This document shows positions 1 to 6,458 of a DNA stretch of 9,417 nucleotides, one piece after another; positions within the stretch are counted from its first letter, which is position 1, and every line of letters begins with the position of its first letter. The translations under genes were made by a program, and so were the position numbers. This DNA comes from Bordetella parapertussis. GTDB lineage: Bacteria; Pseudomonadota; Gammaproteobacteria; Burkholderiales; Burkholderiaceae_B. Below the pieces are notes generated by a model. That model had not been told where the DNA came from. It was given only the letters and a program-made list of their open reading frames with translations, and ran no database searches. The stretch covers positions 1 through 9,417 of the forward strand of contig CAMEAW010000109.1 of NCBI GenBank assembly GCA_945911685.1, written 5' to 3'.

Positions 1-1
1 C

Positions 2-460
2 GGAGAGCGCGTAAGGGTGGCATTTGCGCTGGACTGCTGCGATAGAGAAATCATGAGCTGGGTAGCAACCACCAAAGGTATCGATGCAGGACTGGTTGGA
101 GACTTGATGATGCAAGCTGTGGAGAAACGATTCGGATCAAACGGCAAACCAACCAAAACGATTGAGTGGCTGACTGATAACGGCAGCTGCTACACAGCGA
201 CTGAGACAAGAAGCTTCGCCAAAGAACTGGGCTTAAAGCCTGTAACGACGCCAGTAACAAGCCCTCAAAGTAACGGTATGGCTGAGAGCTTTGTGAAGAC
301 ACTGAAACGAGATTATGCCAAGTTGGCTAACCGGCCAGATTCAAAAACTGTAATGGCCCAACTGAAAGATTGGTTCGATGACTACAATTCGTATCACCCG
401 CATAGCGCATTGGGCTACTTGCCGCCAACGCTGTTCAGGGAGAAACGATCGGTAACTTAA
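2..460 (+). CDS. IS3-family (IS2-group) transposase OrfB, C-terminal part
   Basis: This is the catalytic C-terminal half of the DDE/RNase H-fold transposase that cuts and joins the ends of the IS. The frame is open from base 2 (GERVRVAFALDCCDRE...) with no stop upstream, so the protein starts outside the window; the GTG at 17 is an internal Val codon. Visible core features are the second catalytic Asp in WLTDNGS and the catalytic Glu in NGMAESFVK followed by KRDY. The conserved tail YNSYHPHSALGY is typical of the IS3 family. The first Asp, by comparison with IS2, should lie about a dozen residues before the window. The block closely follows IS2 OrfB (CDNGERVRV, FALDCCDRE, HPHSALGY). No frameshift or internal stop is seen, so this part looks intact. 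Whether the whole element is active cannot be judged. Confidence 0.9.
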   Translation, partial: GERVRVAFALDCCDREIMSWVATTKGIDAGLVGDLMMQAVEKRFGSNGKPTKTIEWLTDNGSCYTATETRSFAKELGLKPVTTPVTSPQSNGMAESFVKTLKRDYAKLANRPDSKTVMAQLKDWFDDYNSYHPHSALGYLPPTLFREKRSVT

Positions 461-471
461 ACATACCGACG

Positions 472-496
472 GTACTGGAATACAGGGTCAAGACCA
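472..496 (+). repeat. Probable right terminal inverted repeat of the IS2-like element
   Basis: The reverse complement begins TGGTCTTGACCCTGTATTCC. This matches the recalled IS2 end consensus (TGG..TTG.CCCT.TATT..CCAG) at most positions. It lies 12 bp past the transposase stop, the expected position. The left partner is outside the window. Confidence 0.6.
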
Positions 497-938
497 AAGG
501 GATTGGAAAAAAACCACTAGCTCAGACTATTTGGTCACAGTAGCTGAAGTTCATTCCAACCTCTTTATGACCTTGAAGTACACGGCCCAAGTCATTGATG
601 GCTTCAATCTAACTGAAGCAGCTTTGGACGAGCTAGATAAATTGATATCTAACTACGGCCAAATCTGCTCAATGCGTAGCGACATTACACACATGTGGGA
701 TGTTTTAAAACGTAACAGCGAAAACGCTTCAGAAAAAGGTGTTGAAGACTTAACAATTATGAATCCCAACTTGCCAGCGCTTCAAGAGATATTGGCTGGA
801 TATGGTGATGAGCAATATGCTAAAGCCATCAAAGACATTCAAGATTGGTATGAAACATACCGATGGAAATATGGCACCTCTTCAAAGGCCACTGCTTCAA
901 ACCAAGACGATGAGACCGAAACTGTAGAAGCAACTTAG
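497..938 (+). pseudogene. Unknown protein, probable 3' remnant of a gene truncated by the IS (best local start TTG 531)
   Basis: I do not recognise this protein. From the TTG at 531 it would be 135 aa, but the same frame is open back through the IS boundary (in-frame TAA at 453-455, inside the transposase coding sequence). The residues before the TTG (RDWKKTTSSDY) read like ordinary coding sequence, and there is no clear ribosome-binding site before 531. The simplest reading is the C-terminal part of a longer protein whose front was displaced by the IS. The product is soluble-looking, mostly helical and acidic, with a Trp/Tyr-rich patch (DWYETYRWKYG) and an unstructured acidic tail (DDETETVEAT). 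It has no membrane segment and no cysteine motif beyond one Cys. It precedes a tyrosine recombinase on the same strand with a hairpin between, so it may be an accessory gene of the same mobile unit. Expression from the TTG start remains possible. Confidence 0.5.
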
Positions 939-943
939 CCCCT

Positions 944-977
944 GCCCTGCAAACAATCGGCAGTTCGTTTGCAGGGC
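944..977 (+). terminator. Perfect 11-bp hairpin after the truncated gene
   Basis: GCCCTGCAAAC (944-954) and GTTTGCAGGGC (967-977) are exact reverse complements around a 12-nt loop. The hairpin starts 5 bp after the stop of the unknown gene. There is no following T tract, so it is either a weak or Rho-assisted terminator, or an mRNA 3'-end stabiliser. It could also be an operator for the recombinase downstream. Confidence 0.5.
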
Positions 978-1077
978 CTGTCTAGAGATCGTCTAAAAGC
1001 CACAGACTCAGCCTTTTTCAGGTTGACTGCCCCGCTTTTCCGAAAACACACTATGTAAAACATTGCGAGCGTGAGCC

Positions 1078-2427
1078 ATGGTTAGAGCATATGAACCCGA
1101 TTCAGCAGAGCGTCACAGGTCTGTACCCATTCAGGACACCATCACACGAATCCCGGGCTACCCAAGAAAACTTGTGATCTTCAAAATCCCCGCGTCCAGT
1201 TATTGGTGGGTAAGGTATTACGCAGAGAGCCACATTTTCAAGCGCACTACCAAAACGGAAATCAAACGGGATGCCCTTGAAGCGGCCAAGCGTTTTTACG
1301 ACGATATCACCATCCGCATAAGGGGTGGTAGTTTTGATGGCATTCCAGCAGAAGTTAATGCTGCTGAGGTTGTGACTTATGCCAAAGCCACCAAGATGTT
1401 GATGGAAAGTGAAGCAGCCAAACTCAACCGTAATCAACTGTCTAGGATCAGCTACGACAACATGAAGCTTAGATATGACAAGCACATCCTGCCCTTCTTC
1501 GGGTTGATGGATGTTTTGTCTATCAATTACAAAACTCTGGATGAGTTCCTGCAAAAGATTTCGAATCAAGAACCCAAACTTAGCGTTTCAACATTGAGTG
1601 CATACATGGGCTTGACTCGAAAAGTCTTGCAGCACGCAGCTAGGCACAGCTTCATAGAGCACATTCCAGAGTTTCCAAAGGTGGGCGTTGAAGACAAACC
1701 TCGCGGGTGGTTCAACGTTGGTGAATACAAAGAAATTACCAAGCAGTCTAAAAAGCTTGCTGGCAAGCGTGTGGAATGGCGGGCTCATACTGAGCCGATG
1801 GAAGGAAGTTATTTCTGTGCACCAGGCGAAAAGATCAGTCCTACAGACCGACTGATCAAACGCATTGAGATGACCAAGGATCTTTCTGATCTGATTGTTT
1901 TCATGGTTAATAGCTATATCAGGCCAACTGACATTCGAAATATGCAGCACAAGCACGTAGAAGTCATCAGGCGTGAGTGGACATATTTAAGACTAAGCCT
2001 GCCACCCAGCAAGGGCCACAGCTTTCCCATCACAACGATGCCGTGGGCTGTGAAAGTTTACGAACGCATCCGCCGCCGTCAAGTGCTGGAATTTGGCAGA
2101 GACATTCATCCAGAGGACTATGTGTTCATGCCTCATGCTGCTTCGCGTGATAACGCCATGAAACTATTGGCACGTCAATTTGAAATTGTCTTGGAAGTTA
2201 CTGGCTTGAAACTCAGCACAGCCGGGGAAACAAGAACCTTGTACAGCTTGCGACACAGCAGCATCATGTTCCGCTTGATGTTCGGCCGAGGCGTAGATAC
2301 TTTGACGCTGGCACGAAATGCCAGAACAAGTCCTGAGATGATTGACCGCTTCTATGCCGCCCCATTACAAGGCGAGATGAATGTGGGTGAGTTGCAGAGC
2401 AAGCGTAGACCACGGCCTTGGGAATAA
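1078..2427 (+). CDS. Tyrosine recombinase/integrase with atypical catalytic boxes
   Basis: A 449-aa site-specific recombinase of the phage-integrase type. The C-terminal catalytic half shows box I Arg at R282 (NSYIRPTDIRNMQ), the beta-hairpin Lys near K312 (PPSKGHSFP), box II at 388-394 (LYSLRHS, R392) and the nucleophile Tyr at Y426 (MIDRFYA). The region around 95-200 fits a SAM-like core-binding domain. The extra N-terminal 80 residues (WWVRYYAESHIFKRTTKT) fit an arm-binding domain. Two catalytic positions are unusual: the first residue of HxxR is Tyr (Y389), and the later His/Trp position appears to be Asn (N414 in LARNARTS). The ATG at 1078 has only a poor ribosome-binding site (GTGAG, 1071-1075). 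It lies in the accessory block next to an IS and an unknown gene, probably marking a degraded or unusual integrated element. The att site is not identified. Confidence 0.85.
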   Translation: MVRAYEPDSAERHRSVPIQDTITRIPGYPRKLVIFKIPASSYWWVRYYAESHIFKRTTKTEIKRDALEAAKRFYDDITIRIRGGSFDGIPAEVNAAEVVTYAKATKMLMESEAAKLNRNQLSRISYDNMKLRYDKHILPFFGLMDVLSINYKTLDEFLQKISNQEPKLSVSTLSAYMGLTRKVLQHAARHSFIEHIPEFPKVGVEDKPRGWFNVGEYKEITKQSKKLAGKRVEWRAHTEPMEGSYFCAPGEKISPTDRLIKRIEMTKDLSDLIVFMVNSYIRPTDIRNMQHKHVEVIRREWTYLRLSLPPSKGHSFPITTMPWAVKVYERIRRRQVLEFGRDIHPEDYVFMPHAASRDNAMKLLARQFEIVLEVTGLKLSTAGETRTLYSLRHSSIMFRLMFGRGVDTLTLARNARTSPEMIDRFYAAPLQGEMNVGELQSKRRPRPWE

Positions 2428-2921
2428 ATGGATCAGAGTTGACGACGGCTAAGCAGCGAAAGCTGACGGTCGCGACAGTCGGGTTACTGGAAGTTCAGTA
2501 TGTTGCCCTTTTGCGGACGTTCGTGAGCATCGCGTTTGCCGCCGATTGCGGTCCTAGGGTTGTTACAGGTTAAAGGCCGGAGTGGGCCAGAAATGGGCAA
2601 ATGCTAATGTCCGCTTCCTGGCAGGTCGTTTGAAAAGTTTTGCGCCGTCTATAAGTTTCTGAAGCGTGGCGCATTCAGGCTGGAACCTTTCGCTCACTTG
2701 TAACGTTCGCAAGTCATGCTCTTCGCGAAAGCGTAAACGTCGGTCAGGTCCATCTGGCAGATGGTGGTTCTAAGTCGCTTGACCAGTTTCAGATATAGCC
2801 GGACAGCCTTGATTCGATCTTCGCATTAGCATATGAACTACCTGCAGATAGTCCAAGATTTCCGCCGTACCCCTTGCGGGTCAAATTCGCTTGAAAATCA
2901 GCAGCTTATAGACAAGGCGTT
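2428..2921. other. Gene-free stretch between recombinase and LysR gene
   Basis: I see no supportable gene, RNA or IS in these 494 bp. It is compositionally ordinary and contains scraps such as GCGGACGTTCG (about 2512-2522) and AATGTCCGCTT (about 2606-2616). These resemble dispersed, decayed intergenic DNA seen in Burkholderiales, but this is impression only. The minor dyad ACTTG..CAAGT (2697-2715) is short. It may be the degraded flank of the mobile block. Confidence 0.4.
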
Positions 2922-3824
2922 TCACAGTCCATGTGGCATTTGACGCAGCAGCCAAGCTCTGAACTCGTTAAAGGCGGATTCGTTGCGCAGTAGAGGCGAC
3001 TTGGAGAGAAAGTAACCCCCGGGTACCGTGATCTTTCGATCACCGACGGCTTGAAGTCGGCGGGAGGCAATCATCGGTGCGACGAGAAAATCGGGAAGCA
3101 AAGCAACTCCTAGGCCCGCTGCTGCCGCGTTCATCGCCATGAACATCAAGTCGTATCTAGATCCTTGCGCTGTCGGCCCCGGCATATCCATTTCATGCCA
3201 CCACATGGCCCAGGCATCAGGCAGCGTCGTGTGTTGCAGCAAGTCTTCTGCGCGAATCTGAGAAAGAAGTTGCGTCCTTAACGTTACTCGGGAACGCTGT
3301 TTGATCCACTCTGGCGAAGCATAGGCGGCGAGCTCTAACGTCATGAGCAACTCACAGTCCATGTCATTGCGCGCCTGTGCTCGAAACTCGATTGCTGCAT
3401 CGATCTGACGTGCAGAAAAATCTGCTGCACCGATGCGCGTAAGAATATTCAGGCTGATCTCTGGGCGAGCATTCATGAATTGCGGCAAGCGGGGAAGCAG
3501 CCAATGATTGCCCCATGAGGCAGGCAGAGAAATGTTCAGTATTCCGCCTCGACCTTTGAGTGCAATGATTTGATCTGTTGCACGTTCTAGGCTTCGAAGG
3601 CAAGGTGATATGTCATCAAGATAAGCTTTGCCCGCTGAAGTGAGTACCAAACCGGTTCGATGTCTTTCAAAAAGAGCTACTCCCAATCGGCGCTCAAGCG
3701 CGAGAATCTGGCGACTTACACCACCTTGAGTCAGGTGCAGTTCTTGGCTGGCGACAGTGAAGCTTTGCAGTCGCGCGGATGCTTCAAAGCATTGCAAGGC
3801 TTGGGTAGAAGGTATTCTCTTCAC
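2922..3824 (-). CDS. LysR-family transcriptional regulator (GcvA-like)
   Basis: A 300-aa DNA-binding regulator. Residues about 5-65 form the winged helix-turn-helix: ALQCFEASARLQSFTVASQE, then LTQGGVSRQI, LERRLGVALFER and GLVLTSAG. Residues about 94-295 form the periplasmic-binding-protein-like effector domain, with the usual IDAAIEFRA block (141-149) and the AGLGVALLPDFLV segment (236-248). The length is normal for the family. The start is GTG (3824-3822), because the frame closes with TAA four codons upstream and no ATG is available. It is divergently transcribed from the receptor/deacylase operon with a 149-bp gap holding a T-N11-A dyad and a good -10 on its own strand. By the usual LysR rule it probably controls the divergent operon and itself, responding to a compound of that pathway. 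The effector is unknown; a D-amino acid, its N-acyl form or the imino acid are guesses. Confidence 0.93.
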   Translation of the reverse strand: MKRIPSTQALQCFEASARLQSFTVASQELHLTQGGVSRQILALERRLGVALFERHRTGLVLTSAGKAYLDDISPCLRSLERATDQIIALKGRGGILNISLPASWGNHWLLPRLPQFMNARPEISLNILTRIGAADFSARQIDAAIEFRAQARNDMDCELLMTLELAAYASPEWIKQRSRVTLRTQLLSQIRAEDLLQHTTLPDAWAMWWHEMDMPGPTAQGSRYDLMFMAMNAAAAGLGVALLPDFLVAPMIASRRLQAVGDRKITVPGGYFLSKSPLLRNESAFNEFRAWLLRQMPHGL

Positions 3825-3832
3825 GATGTCGA

Positions 3833-3847
3833 ATGATTAAAAATCAT
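3833..3847. promoter_or_regulatory. LysR-type dyad operator (T-N11-A)
   Basis: ATGATT-AAA-AATCAT is a perfect 6-bp inverted repeat. It satisfies the LysR box rule T-N11-A (T3834, A3846). It lies 8 bp upstream of the LysR GTG and overlaps the predicted start point of the minus-strand promoter, a position that suits autorepression. A further inverted pair, CGAATGAT (3830-3837) and ATCATTCG (3893-3900), overlaps it and could be a second half-site set toward the operon. Protein binding is inference. Confidence 0.5.
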
Positions 3848-3853
3848 ACATGC

Positions 3854-3859
3854 ATTATA
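3854..3859 (-). promoter_or_regulatory. -10 element of the LysR gene promoter
   Basis: The minus strand reads GGAATATAATGCATG here, with an exact TATAAT. It is 29 bp upstream of the GTG start, placing the transcription start within the dyad at 3833-3847. No good -35 is found 16-18 bp upstream (best TCTGCA), which would fit a regulated or weak promoter. Confidence 0.4.
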
Positions 3860-3962
3860 TTCCATCGATTGCTATTGCAGACCACTGGGCGCATCATTCG
3901 GTTCTCACTTTTGCGATTTGACCTTCAGCGCATCCCGCAGGTTGAATCGAACCAACTTCAAT

Positions 3963-3966
3963 GGAG
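3963..3966 (+). promoter_or_regulatory. Shine-Dalgarno GGAG that decides the receptor start
   Basis: GGAG lies 7 nt before the ATG at 3974. The ATG that begins the twin-arginine signal peptide is thus preferred over the far upstream in-frame ATG at 3833, which falls inside the regulatory dyad. The overlapping ATG at 3970 is in another frame. Confidence 0.7.
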
Positions 3967-3973
3967 AAAATGC

Positions 3974-4972
3974 ATGAGAAATAATCGTTCCACCCTATCT
4001 CGCCGACAGTTGCTTCAGTATGCTGCTTCGGCCAGCCTAGTTGGGCCGTGGGTGTCATCTAGCGCGTGGGCCGCGTGGCCCGATAAGCCAATCAAGCTTG
4101 TCGTGCCGTCGGCAGCGGGTGGTGCTCCCGACGTTATCTGTCGAATCCTCACGACCGAGTTGTCGAAAAATATGGGCACGCCCTTCATCGTTGACAACAA
4201 GCCAGGCGCTGGCGGTGCAATTGGTATTCAAGAAGTCGCGCGCGCTGCGCCCGATGGCTATACGCTTGGCTATGGCAATGTCGCGACATTAGCCATCAAT
4301 CAGTCTCTGTATTCCAAGCTCCCTTACGATGCCGACAAACAACTCGCCTCGGTAGCGATGATGGGCTATGTACAAAACGCACTGGTGGTCAACAACAGCG
4401 TTGCAGCGCGGAATGTACAGGAACTGATCGCGTTGGCCAAATCACGCCCTGGTCGCTTGACGATGGCCTCCGCAGGCAATGGTACGACCGGACATTTGGG
4501 TGGGGAGTTATTCAAAAGCTTGACCGGGACTTTCATCACGCATGTTCCATATCGTGGCAGTCCCCAAGCCATTCAAGATTTGATCGGTGGGCAAATCGAT
4601 CTAATGTTTGACAACCTGTCCTCGATCCTGCCGCACATCAGAGCGGGAAGGGTTCGCGCGCTGGGCGTGTCGGGCAACAGGCGCAGTCCATCTGCCCCAG
4701 ATTTGCCAACAATTGCAGAAGCAGGGGTGACGGGATATGAAACGACCGCATGGGGCGGTATCGTTGCACCGTTTGGCACCCCGCGCGAATTGATTACTCG
4801 ACTGAACAGTGAGATCAATAAAGTCTTGGGCACGCGAGCGATTTCAGAGCGCTACGCCCAGATCGGATTCGAGCTAACGATTGCGCCACCCGAGCGCCTG
4901 TTTGAGCGCGCGCTGAGCGAGCGCCCTATGTGGGCGCAAGTCGTCAAGCGATCAGGCGCTAGGGTGGAGTAG
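3974..4972 (+). CDS. Bug-family (tripartite tricarboxylate transporter) periplasmic solute receptor
   Basis: A 332-aa exported binding protein that captures a small carboxylate ligand in the periplasm for a TctA/TctB-type carrier. The N-terminus is a signal peptide with a twin-arginine motif (SRRQLLQ, residues 9-15), a hydrophobic stretch and a likely cleavage at SSAWA|AWPDKP (after 33). Family marks follow: PIKLVVPSAAGGAPDVICR (39-57), with ligand-loop GG and D53; VDNKPGAGGAIG (73-84); ARAAPDGYTL (89-98); THVPYRGSPQAIQDLIGGQID (189-209); MFDNLSS (211-217); and AGRVRALGVSG (224-234). The length is typical. It is the first gene of the operon, 9 bp ahead of the deacylase, so the ligand is likely the deacylase substrate or a related acyl-amino acid (inference). 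No TctA/TctB membrane genes lie in the window; Bug receptors are often orphaned in this way. Confidence 0.93.
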   Translation: MRNNRSTLSRRQLLQYAASASLVGPWVSSSAWAAWPDKPIKLVVPSAAGGAPDVICRILTTELSKNMGTPFIVDNKPGAGGAIGIQEVARAAPDGYTLGYGNVATLAINQSLYSKLPYDADKQLASVAMMGYVQNALVVNNSVAARNVQELIALAKSRPGRLTMASAGNGTTGHLGGELFKSLTGTFITHVPYRGSPQAIQDLIGGQIDLMFDNLSSILPHIRAGRVRALGVSGNRRSPSAPDLPTIAEAGVTGYETTAWGGIVAPFGTPRELITRLNSEINKVLGTRAISERYAQIGFELTIAPPERLFERALSERPMWAQVVKRSGARVE

Positions 4973-4981
4973 CAAATCGTT

Positions 4982-6454
4982 ATGCATGATGTGTTATTTC
5001 GTCGCGCGCGGCTGATCGATGGTGCCGGGGCTGAAAGCCGAATCGCCGATGTGCTCATAGACGGCGACGCCATTATCGCCATCAGCGATCCAGACCAACC
5101 TTTTGGGCCATCAATAGCCCGTGAAGTCATCGACTGTGAAGGTTTGGTGCTTTCGCCGGGTTTCATCGACGTGCACACGCATGATGATGCCTTGCTGTTG
5201 CACGACGCCAGTGGCAAACCGCATCCCAAGCTCTCGCAAGGCGTAACGACGGTTATCACTGGCAATTGCGGCGTGAGCTTAGCGCCGTTGCAAAGCCGAG
5301 ACGTGCCGGCGCCCCTCGACATCTTGGGGTCTGATGCATATCAGTTTGCGTCGTTTGGGGAGTATTTGGACGCGTTGCAAGCTAGTCGACCCGCCTGCAA
5401 TGCCGTGAGCTTGGTTGGCCACACAACGCTGCGCGTCAAGCATGTGGCCGACTTATCGCGCGAGGCAAACGATTCTGAATGTAAGGCCATGGCGCAGGAA
5501 GTGCGAGCCGCTCTGATTGCAGGCGCAATTGGATTGTCCACCGGTGTGTACTATCCACCTGCGCGCGCGGCGACCTCAAAAGAATTGATGGCTGTGGCCG
5601 AATCTTTGGGCCCGTTTCAAGCACCCATAACCATGCATCTGCGCAATGAGGCAGATGCTATTGATGATGCATTGCGCGAGGCTTTTGCTGTCAGTAGGGC
5701 CGTTGGCTGCCCTTTGGTACTTTCGCATCACAAACTGATTGGCAGTAGCAACCATGGTCGCTCGGTTCAGACCTTGGGTCTGATTGAGGAAGCTGCGACG
5801 CAGCAAAACATTTGCCTCGATTGTTATCCCTATGATGCCTCGAGCACTATGCTGATACCCGAACGCGTAGATAGCTCGCGCGATGTGCGCATCACATGGT
5901 CGAAAGTGGAGCCTCAGGCAGCAGGGCGCTCTCTGATGGAGATGGCTCGAGAGCGCGGTGTGTCTGCATTTGATCTGGCGCGCTGTCTCATGCCCGCTGG
6001 CGCGGTGTACTTTGCGATGGATGAAGCCGATGTGAGTCGGATCCTCGCGCACCCGCTTACGATGGTGGGCTCAGACGGCCTTGCACATGATGCCAGCCCA
6101 CACCCCAGGTTGTGGGGAAGCTTCACACGCGTACTCGGACGCTACTGCCGGGAGCAGCGGCTATTCTCGCTAGAGATTGCGGTGCAGAAAATGACGGGCT
6201 TAAGTGCAAGCCGCTTTGGTCTGAATCGACCACGAGCTACGTCACAGGGAGTTCAGCGAGGAAGAGGTCTTATATCAGTGGGCTTTGCCGCTGATCTTGT
6301 ACTTTTTGATCCCAGTCGCGTGATTGATCGTGCTAGCTATGACGCACCAACACTTACGAGCTCAGGTATCGAACGCGTTTACGTCAATGGAAGGCTATCG
6401 AACATACGAGGCGAAACGGTTAGCGCTCACTCGGGCGTGGTTATAAGGAGATGA
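4982..6454 (+). CDS. N-acyl-D-amino-acid deacylase (D-aminoacylase, amidohydrolase superfamily)
   Basis: A 490-aa zinc-dependent amidohydrolase that should cleave N-acyl-D-amino acids to a free D-amino acid and a carboxylic acid. The metal site is complete and at positions close to those known for Alcaligenes D-aminoacylase: H65 and H67 (GFIDVHTHDD), C96 (TGNCG), H219 (TMHLRNE), H249/H250 with K251 (LSHHKLIG) and the catalytic D365 (VGSDGLAHD), followed by HPRLWGSF. The N-terminal beta-sandwich (LIDGAGAESRIADVLIDGD) and the C-terminal return strand (GFAADLVLFDP, 434-444; ERVYVNG, 464-470) bracket the barrel. The length is usual. No signal peptide is seen, so it is cytoplasmic. The ATG at 4982 has GGAG 12 bp upstream, slightly far. 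It lies between the receptor gene and an imino-acid enzyme gene, tightly spaced. The acyl and amino acid preference cannot be read from the sequence; D-Asp or D-Glu acylases are alternatives. Confidence 0.92.
   Translation: MHDVLFRRARLIDGAGAESRIADVLIDGDAIIAISDPDQPFGPSIAREVIDCEGLVLSPGFIDVHTHDDALLLHDASGKPHPKLSQGVTTVITGNCGVSLAPLQSRDVPAPLDILGSDAYQFASFGEYLDALQASRPACNAVSLVGHTTLRVKHVADLSREANDSECKAMAQEVRAALIAGAIGLSTGVYYPPARAATSKELMAVAESLGPFQAPITMHLRNEADAIDDALREAFAVSRAVGCPLVLSHHKLIGSSNHGRSVQTLGLIEEAATQQNICLDCYPYDASSTMLIPERVDSSRDVRITWSKVEPQAAGRSLMEMARERGVSAFDLARCLMPAGAVYFAMDEADVSRILAHPLTMVGSDGLAHDASPHPRLWGSFTRVLGRYCREQRLFSLEIAVQKMTGLSASRFGLNRPRATSQGVQRGRGLISVGFAADLVLFDPSRVIDRASYDAPTLTSSGIERVYVNGRLSNIRGETVSAHSGVVIRR
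6445..6450 (+). promoter_or_regulatory. Strong Shine-Dalgarno AAGGAG inside the deacylase 3' end
   Basis: AAGGAG lies 8 nt before the ATG at 6459 and overlaps the last codons of the deacylase gene. This fits translational coupling and fixes the start of the next gene. Confidence 0.75.
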
Positions 6455-6458
6455 TCAA

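Larger units (their letters stand above)
1..496 (+). mobile_element. Right end of an IS3-family (IS2-group) insertion sequence, left part outside window
   Basis: The window opens inside an insertion sequence. The frame up to 460 encodes the end of an IS2-like transposase. After its stop, the stretch at about 472-496 (ACTGGAATACAGGGTCAAGACCA, split here as ACTGGAATACAGGG and TCAAGACCA) resembles the IS2 right terminal repeat as I recall it and ends in CA, as IS3-family ends do. I therefore place the IS boundary at 496. The 5-bp target duplication would begin at 497 (AAGGG), but this cannot be confirmed because the left end is not in the window. The downstream open frame runs straight into this boundary, so the IS probably interrupted a gene. 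Confidence 0.8.

Noticed and set aside
1023..1057. Promoter for the recombinase (TTGACT at 1023, TATGTA at 1052)
   Set aside because: The spacing is 23 bp, too long; the best hexamer at 18 bp spacing (CACACT) is poor.
3833..3973. N-terminal extension of the receptor gene from ATG 3833
   Set aside because: The extra 47 codons precede a proper signal peptide, cover the regulatory dyad and have no ribosome-binding site; ATG 3974 with GGAG is far better.
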